From positions 1 through 64,000 of the forward strand of contig CALHYX010000024.1 in NCBI GenBank assembly GCA_938041035.1: a stretch of DNA of 64,000 nucleotides. The letters are read 5' to 3'. Shown in pieces: positions 17,373-26,110 of the stretch. The notes under the pieces were generated by a model. It did not search any database and was not told the origin of the DNA. It saw nothing but the letters and a program-made list of their open reading frames with translations. Position 1 is the stretch's first letter; the number at the start of each line of letters is the position of its first letter. The translations under genes and the position numbers were made by a program. The DNA is from an uncultured Acidimicrobiales bacterium (lineage in GTDB: Bacteria; Actinomycetota; Acidimicrobiia; Acidimicrobiales; SHLQ01).

Positions 17373-17903
17373 ATGAGAGTAACGATGTTTCGACCGGTAC
17401 GAACGGCGGCCGTGGCGCTCGCCGGAGCCGCGCTGCTTGCGAGCTGCGGCTCCGGTGCCGGGGCCGGGGCGGCCGGCCTCAGCGAGGCCGACAAGACCCG
17501 CGTCGCCGAGGATTTCCGCGACTGCCTGGCCGAGAACGGCCTCGAGGGCGGGGTCAATTTCGAGGAGAACGGGATCAGCATCGACATCGGCGGTGACACC
17601 GATATGGAGCCCGAAGAGCTTCAAGCCATCGAGCAGGAGTGCGAGAAGCTCCTCGAAGCCTTGGACTCCGGAGAGGAGATGGACCCCGAAGACGAGGCCC
17701 GCATGATCGATGCCGGCCCGGCGCTGCAGAAGTGTCTCCAGGACAAGGGCTTCGACGTGGAGGTCGACGCCCAGGGCGGAATCAGCTCGGAGACCAACGA
17801 CGGTGACGAACCTATTGACGAAGGCGAATTCGCCATCGCCGAGGACGACTGCATCAAAGAGCTCCTTCCGGACCTGTGGGAAAAGTACGGAGAGGGCAAC
17901 TGA
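17373..17903 (+). CDS. Small acidic lipoprotein with duplicated Cys module
   Basis: 176 residues from ATG at 17373 with AGGAGA just upstream; longer in-frame starts lack a ribosome site and place coding sequence over the operator region. The signal peptide ends LLASC (Cys25). The mature part is very acidic and contains two similar modules. Each starts with DCLAENG or KCLQDKG, continues into a beta-like stretch, and ends with a Cys followed by hydrophobic residues (ECEKLL and DCIKELLP). Four mature cysteines suggest two disulfides. I do not recognise the family. It is first in the operon with the adaptor and MacB-like genes, so an accessory or sensor role for that system is inferred. Confidence 0.8.
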   Translation: MRVTMFRPVRTAAVALAGAALLASCGSGAGAGAAGLSEADKTRVAEDFRDCLAENGLEGGVNFEENGISIDIGGDTDMEPEELQAIEQECEKLLEALDSGEEMDPEDEARMIDAGPALQKCLQDKGFDVEVDAQGGISSETNDGDEPIDEGEFAIAEDDCIKELLPDLWEKYGEGN

Positions 17904-18985
17904 TGGTTCGCCGAAAGCCGCCGATTCCAACGCTCATCGCGGTGACCGCACTCACCGCGATGTCCGTGTTCGCCACCGGGTGCAGCCCGGGTGGTGAAAA
18001 CCCGGCAGAGGCGGCCGAACCCGAGTCGGCCGCCGACACCGAGCTTGCGTCGGTGATCCGCCAGGACGTCGTCGAAACGGAGAAGACCAACGCCGAGGTG
18101 GGGTTCGGGACGAGCATCACCCTGCCGATCGAGGCCGAAGGTCTCGTGACGTGGGCCCTGCCCATCGGTTCGGTGCTGACCAGCGGCGATGTGGTGGTCA
18201 AGGTGTCGGGCCGGCCCGTCGTCCTGGTGGTGGGCGAGAGCCCGCTGTACCGACCGCTCCGGCTCGTGGGCCGATTCGAGGTCGACGAAGCCCGCACCCG
18301 GCTCGGACAGCAGTCCGGCCCCGACGTCGCCCAGCTCCAGAACTATCTGCTCGATCTGGGATTCGACGACAAGGGTCGGCTGAAGGCCGATGGCGTCTTT
18401 GGGTTGTCGACCCAACGGGCGGTGAAGACCTGGCAGACCTTCTTCGGTCACCCGGCGACCGGTGTAGTCGATTCATCCCAACTCGTCTTCATGACGAGCG
18501 AGGTGCTCTTGCGCACCGAGCTCACGGTGGGCCAGGAGTTCGCGCCGATCGATGTCACCGGTAGCGACACCGTGTTGACGGTGCGGGGTTCGACGAGCCT
18601 GCGCGACTTCTTCGAAGTGGGCGGCACCGTCCAGGTCAACACCGAGCCACCGACGACGGGCACCGTCACCCGGTCGACTCGGGTCAGCGGGGGCGATGAT
18701 GGCGTACGCCAGCTCATCGAGATCTCGATCGAGGGCGCGGACCCCGACGACCTCGGCCAGACGGTTGAGGTGGTCGGTTCGCTCACCCGAGCCTCCGATG
18801 TGCTCACCATTCCGGTACGGGCCCTGATCGCCAAAACCGACGGCACGTGGCGGGTGGAGGTTGATTCCGGCGCCGGTGATGGAGTCGGTGTCGACCGGGT
18901 CAGCGTCGAGCTGGTCGACGTACACGGGACGACGGCGGTCGTCGATGGACTGTCCGAGGGCGACCAGGTGGTGATTCCGCTATGA
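17903..18985 (+). CDS. Peptidoglycan-binding efflux adaptor (MacA-like lipoprotein)
   Basis: 360 residues from ATG at 17903 (TGATG overlap with the lipoprotein stop). Signal peptide with lipobox FATGC (Cys27). The central part is a PG_binding_1 domain, DVAQLQNYLLDLGFDDKGRL followed by DGVFGLSTQRAVKTWQ (about residues 140-180). Flanking beta-barrel/lipoyl-like segments (ALPIGSVLTSGDVVVKVSGR; LTIPVRALI) are typical of membrane-fusion adaptors. Adaptors with an inserted peptidoglycan-binding domain pair with MacB-type ABC exporters in Gram-positive actinobacteria. Overlaps the next gene by four bases. Confidence 0.87.
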   Translation: MVRRKPPIPTLIAVTALTAMSVFATGCSPGGENPAEAAEPESAADTELASVIRQDVVETEKTNAEVGFGTSITLPIEAEGLVTWALPIGSVLTSGDVVVKVSGRPVVLVVGESPLYRPLRLVGRFEVDEARTRLGQQSGPDVAQLQNYLLDLGFDDKGRLKADGVFGLSTQRAVKTWQTFFGHPATGVVDSSQLVFMTSEVLLRTELTVGQEFAPIDVTGSDTVLTVRGSTSLRDFFEVGGTVQVNTEPPTTGTVTRSTRVSGGDDGVRQLIEISIEGADPDDLGQTVEVVGSLTRASDVLTIPVRALIAKTDGTWRVEVDSGAGDGVGVDRVSVELVDVHGTTAVVDGLSEGDQVVIPL

Positions 18986-19740
18986 GCACCGCAACGGAGT
19001 CTTCGCTCTCATCCGTCCCACCGAATCCCGGCGCTGCGGTCCTCGAGCTCCAGGACGTCCATCGGACCTATCCGGGCTCCCCGCCGGTCGAGGCGCTCGT
19101 CGGGGTCGACCTGCGGGTCGAGGCCGGAGAGATGCTCGCCGTCGTCGGTCCGTCGGGTTCGGGCAAATCGACGCTCCTCAACATCATGGGCACGCTCGAC
19201 CGACCCACCCGGGGGACCCTGCTGATCGAGGGCACCGACACGTCAAAGTTGAACGATCGGCGACTATCAGGCTTGCGATCGGCCCGGCTGGGCTTCGTGT
19301 TCCAGAGCTTTCACCTCATCGAGACCCTCAGCGCGCTCGACAACGTCGCCACCGGGTTGCTGTACCGCGGCGCGACGGGGAGGACCCGTCGGAAGATGGC
19401 CGAGGTGGCGCTCGAAAGAGTCGGGCTCGGCGACCGCCTGCACGCCCGACCGACGAAGTTGTCCGGCGGCCAGCGGCAGCGGGTGGCCATCGCGCGAGCC
19501 ATCGTCGCCGAACCGTCGCTCATCCTCGCCGACGAGCCGACCGGCAACCTGGACACCGCGACCGGTGAAGGGATCGTCGAGCTGTTGCAGCGGCTCAACG
19601 CGGATGGTTCGACGATCGTCGTGATCACCCACGACCCCGATCTTGCCGAGCGGCTGCCCCGCCGGGTCGAAGTCCGCGACGGCGCAGTTCTCGATGGCAC
19701 AGTTTTCGATGGCACAGTTCTCGGTGGAGGTGTCCGATGA
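18982..19740 (+). CDS. MacB/LolD-type ABC exporter ATPase
   Basis: 252 residues from ATG at 18982. Walker [11 protein letters not shown]-loop FQSFHLIETLSALDN, signature LSGGQRQR, Walker B LILADEPTGNLD and switch VITHD are all present, with the LolD-type sequence after the signature. The C-terminal tail is built from a 15-bp repeat (LDGTVFDGTVLGGG). It drives the MacB-like permease encoded next; likely cargo is a peptide, lipoprotein or antibiotic. Confidence 0.92.
   Translation: MSTATESSLSSVPPNPGAAVLELQDVHRTYPGSPPVEALVGVDLRVEAGEMLAVVGPSGSGKSTLLNIMGTLDRPTRGTLLIEGTDTSKLNDRRLSGLRSARLGFVFQSFHLIETLSALDNVATGLLYRGATGRTRRKMAEVALERVGLGDRLHARPTKLSGGQRQRVAIARAIVAEPSLILADEPTGNLDTATGEGIVELLQRLNADGSTIVVITHDPDLAERLPRRVEVRDGAVLDGTVFDGTVLGGGVR
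19685..19729. repeat. 15-bp tandem repeat at the ATPase C-terminus
   Basis: Three consecutive 15-bp units of the form CAGTTYTCGRTGGMR encode the end of the ABC ATPase (V-L/F-D-G-T). The repeat is in frame and ends 8 bp before the next start codon. Confidence 0.85.
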
Positions 19741-20924
19741 AGGATCGATCAAAGCTCCGCGGCCGCGACGTGGTTGCGACGAGTGTCGTCGGTCTGCGAA
19801 GTCGTCGAGGTCGAACGGTGCTCACCGCACTGGGTATCGCCATCGGCATAGCGTCGATGGTCGCCGTCGTCGGCATCTCCTCGTCGTCGAAGGCGGCGCT
19901 CCTCGCGCAGCTCGACAGCCTGGGGACCAACCTGCTTCAGGTCGAGGCCGCGACCGGCGGCTTGAGCATCGAGCCGCTTCCCATAGATGCCGAACCGATG
20001 ATTCGCCGCATCGACACCGTGCAGGACGCGAGCGCGGTGATCGACACCGGCTTCGAGGTGCGCCGCAATGCCTACGACGACACGCTGGTCGGGATCAACG
20101 CGCTCGGGGTCACGCCCGAGTTTTTCGAAACCCTCCAGGTGACGACCACCGCCGGCCGACCGCTCGAAGAAGGGATGCGCTCGCTGCCGGTCGTGGTGCT
20201 CGGCGAGGTCGCGGCCGTTCGGCTCGGCATCCACGACCTGGAGGGCGGCCCGACCATCAACGTGGAGGGCCACAATTTCGCGGTCATCGGCATCCTCGAT
20301 GCGTTGCCCCTCAACCCCGACCTTTCGCGCAAGGTTCTCATCGGCGACGAGGCCGCGGTGGCGATGCTCGCCGTTGCGCCCAATCCGACGTCGGTCTACG
20401 TCCGCATCGACCCCGACCTGGTGGCCGAGACCCGGCCGTTGCTGGCGCCGACGGCAAACCCGGGTCGGCCGGCCAAGGTAAAGGTGTCGCGTCCGTCCGA
20501 CCTACTCGAGGCAAGAGCCGAGGTCGATCAGAATCTGCAGAACCTGCTGCTCGCGCTCGGCGGCGTTGCCCTCCTCGTCGGCGGGGTGGGGATCGCCAAC
20601 GTCATGGTCATCTCGGTGCTCGAGCGGCGAGGGGAGATCGGTCTCCGTCGAGCCCTCGGCGCGACCCGCGGCCATATTCGGTCGCAGTTCGTCCTGGAGG
20701 CCGCCCTGCTGTCGGGCCTGGGCGGCGTGCTCGGCGTTCTGCTCGGCTCGGGAATCACGACCGTATACGCCAGACGACAGGACTGGGTCGTCGATCTACC
20801 GCCCACCGCCCTTCTCGCCGGCGTCGGGGCGGCGCTGGCGATCGGCATGTTCGCCGGTCTCTACCCGGCCGCCAAGGCGGCCCGCCTCGACCCGGCGCTC
20901 GCCGTGAGCGGGGGCACGGGCTGA
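19737..20924 (+). CDS. MacB/FtsX-family ABC permease
   Basis: 395 residues from ATG at 19737, overlapping the ATPase stop by four bases. The N-terminal membrane helix follows GLRSRRGRTVLTALGIAIGIASMVAVVG, then a large extracytoplasmic MacB-PCD domain, then three C-terminal helices including GGVGIANVMVISVLERRGEIGLRRALGA, the conserved coupling loop. This is the standard MacB/FtsX topology. It completes a lipoprotein-adaptor-ATPase-permease operon. Confidence 0.92.
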   Translation: MKDRSKLRGRDVVATSVVGLRSRRGRTVLTALGIAIGIASMVAVVGISSSSKAALLAQLDSLGTNLLQVEAATGGLSIEPLPIDAEPMIRRIDTVQDASAVIDTGFEVRRNAYDDTLVGINALGVTPEFFETLQVTTTAGRPLEEGMRSLPVVVLGEVAAVRLGIHDLEGGPTINVEGHNFAVIGILDALPLNPDLSRKVLIGDEAAVAMLAVAPNPTSVYVRIDPDLVAETRPLLAPTANPGRPAKVKVSRPSDLLEARAEVDQNLQNLLLALGGVALLVGGVGIANVMVISVLERRGEIGLRRALGATRGHIRSQFVLEAALLSGLGGVLGVLLGSGITTVYARRQDWVVDLPPTALLAGVGAALAIGMFAGLYPAAKAARLDPALAVSGGTG

Positions 20925-20963
20925 ACGGCCCCGGCTCGGGGGACGCCGGCCAGTTCTAGGGCC

Positions 20964-21773
20964 CTAGGTGTCGAGGTTGTCGATGACGACGGTCATGTCG
21001 TAGATGGCGCCATCGCCGGAGAAGCGGATGGTGTCGGTGCGCCCATCGCCGTTGCCGGCGTTGAGCGTGCCGCCGACGTTGCCCGGCGGCAGCGCGCTCG
21101 ACAGGGCCGACTCCAGGAACAACGCCAGGTTGCCGGCCGCGGCGGCGTAGATCGTGAACGCGGTGCCGATCAGATCGTCCGGATTGCCGAGCGAGCCGAG
21201 GAACAACAGGATCGAGTCGAGGATCCCTGGCGTGGCCGCCGCTTCGACGGCGGCCGCCGCGGCGGCGAGGTCATCGCTCACCGCGGAGATGTCGGTGAGG
21301 TCGGCGAGGGTGAGCGGTTCGATCACGTTGGCCAACTCGACCTCGAGGGCGTCGCGAACGTCTTCCATGATGTTGTCGATCGAGCTGAACGATGTCAGGT
21401 CGTGTTCGAACATCACGATGAGGGTTCCGACCAGCTCCGGCAACTGGCCGTTCAGTACCTCCGGGAAGCCGATGAAGTCGATGTCGTCGAAGAACGCCTC
21501 GCCCATCGATAGGGGAACGGTCACCGTATCGCCGTCATCGAGTCCGCTCGCGAACTCCTGGAGGTTGCCGAGGTACTGCACCGATGTCGATCCGGCCACA
21601 CCGGGCGTGGATCGCCAGGCGACGACCGCGGGATATGGCTCGTCGCCGTTTTGGAGGAAGCCGTCCTCTTGAGCCTGAACGACGGTGAGCTGATCGTTGG
21701 TCACCGTGTACTGACACGCGGTGGCGATCATGGCAATCGCGGCAACGAAGAGTCCAAGGCGGTGGTAGCGCAT
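20964..21773 (-). CDS. Lipoprotein of unknown function
   Basis: 269 residues from ATG at 21773. The N-terminus is a lipoprotein signal peptide with IATAC (Cys20). The mature part contains an Ala-rich helical stretch (DDLAAAAAAVEAAATPG) and a hydrophobic segment, and ends in a beta-rich region with GNGDGRTDTIRFSGDGAIYD. That end recalls secreted calcium-type D-G-D-G loops but is too short to assign. I do not recognise a family. The stop lies within a CTAGGGCCCTAG palindrome (20956-20967). It is convergent with the MacB-like operon. Confidence 0.75.
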   Translation of the reverse strand: MRYHRLGLFVAAIAMIATACQYTVTNDQLTVVQAQEDGFLQNGDEPYPAVVAWRSTPGVAGSTSVQYLGNLQEFASGLDDGDTVTVPLSMGEAFFDDIDFIGFPEVLNGQLPELVGTLIVMFEHDLTSFSSIDNIMEDVRDALEVELANVIEPLTLADLTDISAVSDDLAAAAAAVEAAATPGILDSILLFLGSLGNPDDLIGTAFTIYAAAAGNLALFLESALSSALPPGNVGGTLNAGNGDGRTDTIRFSGDGAIYDMTVVIDNLDT

Positions 21774-21873
21774 ACGGGGTCCCCCAAATTTCGATGTTAC
21801 CGGCGAGTCTTGCAGCGATTCCGAGCCCGTGCCACCGAAGTACGCCGCAATCCCGCAAGATCGACCAAAATTT

Positions 21874-21916
21874 CGCCGCGAACCATCTGGTGCCTGGCAC
21901 CAGATGGTTCGCGGCG
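21874..21916. repeat. 43-bp palindrome, copy 1 (core CTGGTGCCTGGCACCAG)
   Basis: A perfect inverted repeat with 21-bp arms (21874-21894 and 21896-21916) around a single central T. The inner 17 bp, CTGGTGCCTGGCACCAG, recur in another palindrome at 46358-46388 whose outer arms differ but still pair. It lies between the histidine phosphatase and lipoprotein genes, both on the minus strand. Folded as RNA or cruciform it would be a very stable hairpin. Confidence 0.85.
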
Positions 21917-21937
21917 CGAAGAACACGGTTTATTATC

Positions 21938-21973
21938 GGCGGCTGGCGAGGGATCGGCGGCTGGGGAGGGATC
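21938..21973. repeat. 18-bp tandem repeat, two units
   Basis: CGGCGGCTGGSGAGGGAT occurs twice in a row, with one differing base, between the palindrome and the end of the histidine phosphatase gene. It just reaches the stop codon of that gene. Confidence 0.65.
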
Positions 21974-22625
21974 AGCGGCCGATTTCGCCCCCCGGCATCG
22001 AACCGGCGTTCATCACGCCGCGCACGGTGCGGTGCTCGACGTCGAAGTGAGCGGTCTCGTTGATGCTGAACACCGACGCGCCACCTGCCTCGTTGACCTC
22101 CACCCGGCTGATCGAGGCGTAGTCGCTCACGAATCCGCCGGCGCCCGACAACCCCGCCACGTGGGCGAGGATGAAGCGAATGGTCCCTCCGTGGGCGGCG
22201 AGCACGACCCGTTGACCCGGTCGCCGTTCGACCAGGTCGACGAAGGCGGCGGTCACCCGGGTGGCGAACTCCTCGGGGCTGTCCCAGCCAATGTCGGCCC
22301 AGCGTTGCTCGACCACGGCCTGCCAGTAGTCGCCGCCATCGCTGATGAGCCGCTCGGTGGGCAGGTACACGCTGGCCCCGCGGTCGATCTCGTCGAAGCC
22401 GGGATCGATCTCGGGTTCGAGGCCGAGGCGGGTGAAGAGCGGCTCGACCGTTTCGATCGCTCGCCGCTTCGGGCTGCAGATCATGGTGTCGATCGGTTCG
22501 TGGGCCAGCCAGTTGGAGACCCGTTCGGCCTGCCATCGTCCGAGCTCGTCGAGGCCCGGGTCGGCGATGGTGTCGCGATTTCGTTCTTCAAACGGGTGAC
22601 CGTGCCGGACGAGGATGAGGTGCAG
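21972..22625 (-). CDS. Histidine phosphatase (phosphoglycerate mutase-like) family protein
   Basis: About 217 residues. The catalytic RHGHP lies near the N-terminus (codons around 22594-22607), followed by DELGRWQAERVSNWL, CSPKRRAIETVEPL and the second catalytic His in VLAAHGGTIRFIL. The frame is open from 22670 but has no ATG, GTG or TTG before the RHG motif. The first ATG at 22484 falls after the catalytic His and would destroy the enzyme. I placed the start at a CTG (22625) directly before HLILVRHG; another rare start or a sequencing error is possible. Substrate unknown. Confidence 0.75.
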   Translation of the reverse strand: MHLILVRHGHPFEERNRDTIADPGLDELGRWQAERVSNWLAHEPIDTMICSPKRRAIETVEPLFTRLGLEPEIDPGFDEIDRGASVYLPTERLISDGGDYWQAVVEQRWADIGWDSPEEFATRVTAAFVDLVERRPGQRVVLAAHGGTIRFILAHVAGLSGAGGFVSDYASISRVEVNEAGGASVFSINETAHFDVEHRTVRGVMNAGSMPGGEIGR

Positions 22626-22722
22626 GGTGCGCTCGCTTTGCCGTCGATTCCCGATGAACCGTTCACGGGACTACGGCCGAAGCGTACCCGAGGAGATTCG
22701 CGCCGGGTCCGGCTCGGCACGG

Positions 22723-23157
22723 TTAGCGCGGCGCCGCTGCCGGGTCGCCTTCGATACGGCCCGACAACACGATTAAGCCGATCGGCAGGGCGGCGAAGAA
22801 GGCGAGCCCACCGACGCTCGCAACGATGTCGCCGGTCTCGAGTCCGTCGGTGTTGGCGATGTGGTAGATCACATGCGGCACGCCCCAGGCGAGCGCCGAC
22901 AGGGCTGCGGTGATCACCAACGGTCGGGACAAAGAGACCGCCGCGCTCACCAGCAGCACGACCAACGCCAGATTCAGGGCGCCGACGTCGCGGATCAGGT
23001 GTTCGTTGTAGGGGCCGTCGATCGAGATCCAGGTTCGGCCGAGGCCCGGGAAGTTGTCGTAGAACGAGCGCGGGGCGACGAGAGCCCACACCCCGATCTG
23101 GGCCGAGGACAGGGCGAGGTAGCCGAGGGCGATACGGATGAGGCGGCGATAGGTCAT
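22723..23157 (-). CDS. Small integral membrane protein, unknown function
   Basis: 144 residues from ATG at 23157. Four hydrophobic segments are visible: LIRIALGYLALSSAQIGVWAL, ALNLALVVLLVSAAVSL, VITAALSALAWGVPHVIYHI and SVGGLAFFAALPIGLIVL, with conserved-looking charged residues in the loop YNEHLIRDVGALN. This resembles small DUF-type four-helix proteins often found beside TetR genes, but I cannot name the family. It is divergent from a TetR regulator 107 bp away, a likely repressor-target pair. Confidence 0.75.
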   Translation of the reverse strand: MTYRRLIRIALGYLALSSAQIGVWALVAPRSFYDNFPGLGRTWISIDGPYNEHLIRDVGALNLALVVLLVSAAVSLSRPLVITAALSALAWGVPHVIYHIANTDGLETGDIVASVGGLAFFAALPIGLIVLSGRIEGDPAAAPR

Positions 23158-23264
23158 CGTGGTCTCCGAGGTCGAGGTGTTTCCTCATGGTAGCGGAAAC
23201 GGCACAGAGTGCAAAGGTGGCACGGTGTGTAATCCGCGGAGATCTGTGGTTACCATGGGGTCCG

Positions 23265-23861
23265 ATGAGCAGCCTCCGGCGTCGGCGCGAAGCCCAGACC
23301 AAAGTCGACATCTTCGACGCGGCGATCGGGCTGTTCCTCGAGCGGGGTTTCGATGCCACCACGATGGCCGAGGTGGCCGAAGCCGCCGACGTTTCGCGCC
23401 GCACCGTGTACCGCTACTTCGCCACCAAGGAGGACCTGGCGTTTCTCCCCAGCGATCGCTGGATGGAGCGCCTCGATGAGCTGATCGCCTCGCGCGAGCC
23501 GGGGGAGTCGACCCGCGACTTGTGTCGTCGTGCCGTGCTCGGTGTCGCCGAGTTCATCGCCGCCGACCGCGACTCGATACTGCGAGCCCTCGAAATGCTC
23601 GCCGCCACGCCGAGCCTGCTCGACCGACACTCGCGGTCGAACGCGGAGTGGCGCGACGCCTACGTCGCGCTGATCACGGCCGACCTTCCGCCGGACGATC
23701 CGCAGTCGTTGGTCGCAGCCACGACGCTCGGTGGAGCGATCGTTGGCGGCACCGATGCCGCGACCGTCGTGTGGGCCCTCCACCCCGACCTCGACCTGGT
23801 CGACATCACCGCCGGTGTGCTGCGCGACGTCGAACCTCTCTGGCCCGACGCCTGCCGATAG
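23265..23861 (+). CDS. TetR-family transcriptional regulator
   Basis: 198 residues from ATG at 23265 (MSSLRRRREAQTK); an earlier in-frame ATG at 23187 would add 26 residues without family similarity. The helix-turn-helix is FDATTMAEVAEAADVSRRTVYRYFATKEDL (residues about 29-58), as in TetR proteins. The C-terminal ligand domain is all-helical. An imperfect inverted repeat, CACAGAGTGC...GCACGGTGTG, in the divergent gap could be the operator. Probable target is the membrane protein gene at 22723-23157. Confidence 0.88.
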   Translation: MSSLRRRREAQTKVDIFDAAIGLFLERGFDATTMAEVAEAADVSRRTVYRYFATKEDLAFLPSDRWMERLDELIASREPGESTRDLCRRAVLGVAEFIAADRDSILRALEMLAATPSLLDRHSRSNAEWRDAYVALITADLPPDDPQSLVAATTLGGAIVGGTDAATVVWALHPDLDLVDITAGVLRDVEPLWPDACR

Positions 23862-23901
23862 CGACGCCGCGGCCCGGTCGCCAGATTCACCGCGGAGGCT
23901 T

Positions 23902-24717
23902 CTAGCGGGCGAGTTCGATCTCGTCGGCGGGCTGGGCGGGCGCGGCCATCGAGACGACCACGGCCGAATCACCGAGGTCGAGCGGTCGGTCGGTCAGCAA
24001 CGACTCGATCCGGTCGAGCTGCGCCCGCAGGTCGGCCACCTCGGTCTCGTCGTCCTGGGTGACGAAGAGCGCCGCCACGCTCGCCGTTAGTACGGAGAGC
24101 GCGCTGATGCCGACGATCATCAAGGTCACCGCCACCACCTGACCGCCGGCGGTAACCGGAAAATGGTCGCCGTATCCGACGGTCGTGCAGGTGACCACCG
24201 ACCACCAGATGGCATCGCCAAAGTTCTGGATCGACGCCCCGGGTTGTTCGTGTTCGAACGCCAGGGCGAAACCGGCGCCGACGACCACGATACCGACGAC
24301 GCTGGCGAAGAACGGGAGGAACCCGGGCCGACCGCCGATGCGCCGGAACGCGGCAACGGCCCGGCCAACGCCGGTGGCCGCGGTGGCGAGGCGCACGATG
24401 CGCAGAAATCGGAGTGGCCGGAGAAACGGCACGAGGACAACGATGAGGTCGAGCTTGTGGGTGCGCACCATCTCCCGCCGGTCCGGCGCGAGGTACAGCA
24501 GCCAGAAGTACTCGATGGCGAACGCGCCCCAGATGAGCCAGCCGCACAACTCCATCGCCCAGATCGCCTCGGCGGACAACTCGGCCAGGGTCGGGCCCAG
24601 CAGCACCGGCACGAACAGCAGGCCCAGCACGAACATCGGCGGTTCGAGCGTGCGCTCGACGAGTCGGTAGCTCGCCCCCTCGGCGTCTCGTTTCAGGTAG
24701 CTGCGGATCCGGCTCAC
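23902..24717 (-). CDS. Voltage-gated potassium-type channel
   Basis: 271 residues from ATG at 24717. Six-helix topology with an S4-like segment PLRFLRIVRL (about 101-110) carrying spaced arginines, a pore helix and the K+ selectivity filter TVGYGD (179-184). A C-terminal helix, DDETEVADLRAQLDRIESLL, is a probable cytoplasmic coiled coil for tetramer assembly. No RCK/TrkA-N domain follows. It should conduct potassium across the cytoplasmic membrane. Confidence 0.9.
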   Translation of the reverse strand: MSRIRSYLKRDAEGASYRLVERTLEPPMFVLGLLFVPVLLGPTLAELSAEAIWAMELCGWLIWGAFAIEYFWLLYLAPDRREMVRTHKLDLIVVLVPFLRPLRFLRIVRLATAATGVGRAVAAFRRIGGRPGFLPFFASVVGIVVVGAGFALAFEHEQPGASIQNFGDAIWWSVVTCTTVGYGDHFPVTAGGQVVAVTLMIVGISALSVLTASVAALFVTQDDETEVADLRAQLDRIESLLTDRPLDLGDSAVVVSMAAPAQPADEIELAR

Positions 24718-24834
24718 CCATCAACCGTAGAGACCCGGGCGTCGGCCGACCGCTCGGCTCGACACGCGGAAACCGTGCGCTGCGTTACGCAGCGCACGGT
24801 CCGTCAACCATCTCTGGTGATGGCGGAGTATGGG

Positions 24835-25998
24835 TTACAGACGGCGGGCGCCTTCCTGAAAGTGGGTGGCCACGACGGTCGTGCCGCCGTCGTCCCAAAG
24901 GTCGGCCTGAACCTTCAGTGCCCGCCAGCCCGAGTCGCCGGCGTCGACGATCGGGACGGCGATCGTCTCGGTGCCGCTGCACAGCCATGGGTGCGAGACC
25001 CGCTCGGTGATCACGTCTCGGCCGACCCGCTCGGTGACCGTTACGTGGAAGGTGATAATGGTGAGTCGGCTCGGGCAGGCGACGGTCACCGCCAGGGCAC
25101 CGTCGGTCACCGTGCCGATCCGCACCGGGGACGTGGGGTCGGGGTTCACCTGCAGGGCGACCGGCCGGATGCGTTCGGTGAGACGAACGGTTCCCGTGTA
25201 GGCGGCGTTCGACGGGCGGGCACCGGCCTGAGCGGCGCCGACCCACACGGTGGCTGGTCCGGGCCGCAGGATCTGAGAAGCGTGCAGCTCGACCGGAACG
25301 TTGGTCGGGCCGTCGCAGGAGACCGCTTCGTCCACGATGTGGTCCGAACCGAGGGGGACATTGTTGGCGGAGAACGCCTGGCCCACGCCGAACTGGTCGA
25401 GCTGCACGGTCAGGTGCAACCGAGCGGTGTCCGGGCCGTCGCAGACGATCGCGACCGTGGCGACCGAACCGTCGACCGTTACCCCGGTCACCTCGACCCC
25501 TCCAGTCGGCCAGGAGGCCGGCGTACGCCGATGAGCGTCGCGAACCGTGTCGAGCTCGCCGGTGGCGAAGGTGAAGCCGGACGAGTCGCCGTCACCCTCG
25601 GGAAGGACGTGCGCGCTGACCGAGTAGGTCGCCGTGCCCCGGTGGATTCGACCGTCGCGATGCGAGAGCGGCAACTCGACGGTTGCCGAACCGTCGCAGT
25701 GCACGTCGCGCAAACCGCTCGCCGCGCTCGCTCGAGCCTGGCTGATCCAGCCCGAGGTTCCGATTCGCACGACCTCGTCGCACGTGAACTCGACGGCCAG
25801 CGCCCGGTTGTCGAGGTTCTCGACCGACGTGATCGTGATCGGGCTGTCGGGGTCGAAGACGGGGTCGTGTTCCTGGGCGCCTGCCGGGCCGATGACCAGG
25901 CCGAGAACAGTGGCGAACACGGCCACGATCGTCGTCAGCACCCAGTGGACTGGCCGGGTGGGGCTCGGGGTGATCTCGGTGTGCGGGTTCTTGTGCAT
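24835..25998 (-). CDS. Secreted protein with three Cys-paired beta domains
   Basis: 387 residues from ATG at 25998, with GGAGG a few bases upstream; an earlier ATG at 26052 lacks this. A signal peptide (VLTTIVAVFATVLGLVIGPAGAQ) is followed by three repeats of about 100-110 residues. Each repeat has a Cys in a strand of the form (V/A)-x-(F/I/V)-x-C and a second Cys about 30-60 residues later followed by a beta stretch (HCDGSATVELPL; SCDGPTNVPVELH; LCSGTETIAVPI). Ig-like or fibronectin-like folds are plausible. I do not recognise the family; an exported adhesin-like or enzyme-associated role is speculative. Confidence 0.78.
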   Translation of the reverse strand: MHKNPHTEITPSPTRPVHWVLTTIVAVFATVLGLVIGPAGAQEHDPVFDPDSPITITSVENLDNRALAVEFTCDEVVRIGTSGWISQARASAASGLRDVHCDGSATVELPLSHRDGRIHRGTATYSVSAHVLPEGDGDSSGFTFATGELDTVRDAHRRTPASWPTGGVEVTGVTVDGSVATVAIVCDGPDTARLHLTVQLDQFGVGQAFSANNVPLGSDHIVDEAVSCDGPTNVPVELHASQILRPGPATVWVGAAQAGARPSNAAYTGTVRLTERIRPVALQVNPDPTSPVRIGTVTDGALAVTVACPSRLTIITFHVTVTERVGRDVITERVSHPWLCSGTETIAVPIVDAGDSGWRALKVQADLWDDGGTTVVATHFQEGARRL

Positions 25999-26110
25999 CT
26001 TTGCCTCCAGGGGTACTCGGCGAGGTCGCCGTGTGCGGTTGACATCTCCCACACGTCTGGGACCGCGGCCATGTCCATGACGGTTCGGTTACGACGCGAA
26101 ACCGGTCGGC

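Noticed and set aside
20956-20967. CTAGGGCCCTAG palindrome as a terminator
   Set aside because: Six-base arms without a loop and no T-rich tail; it also contains the stop codon of the neighbouring gene.
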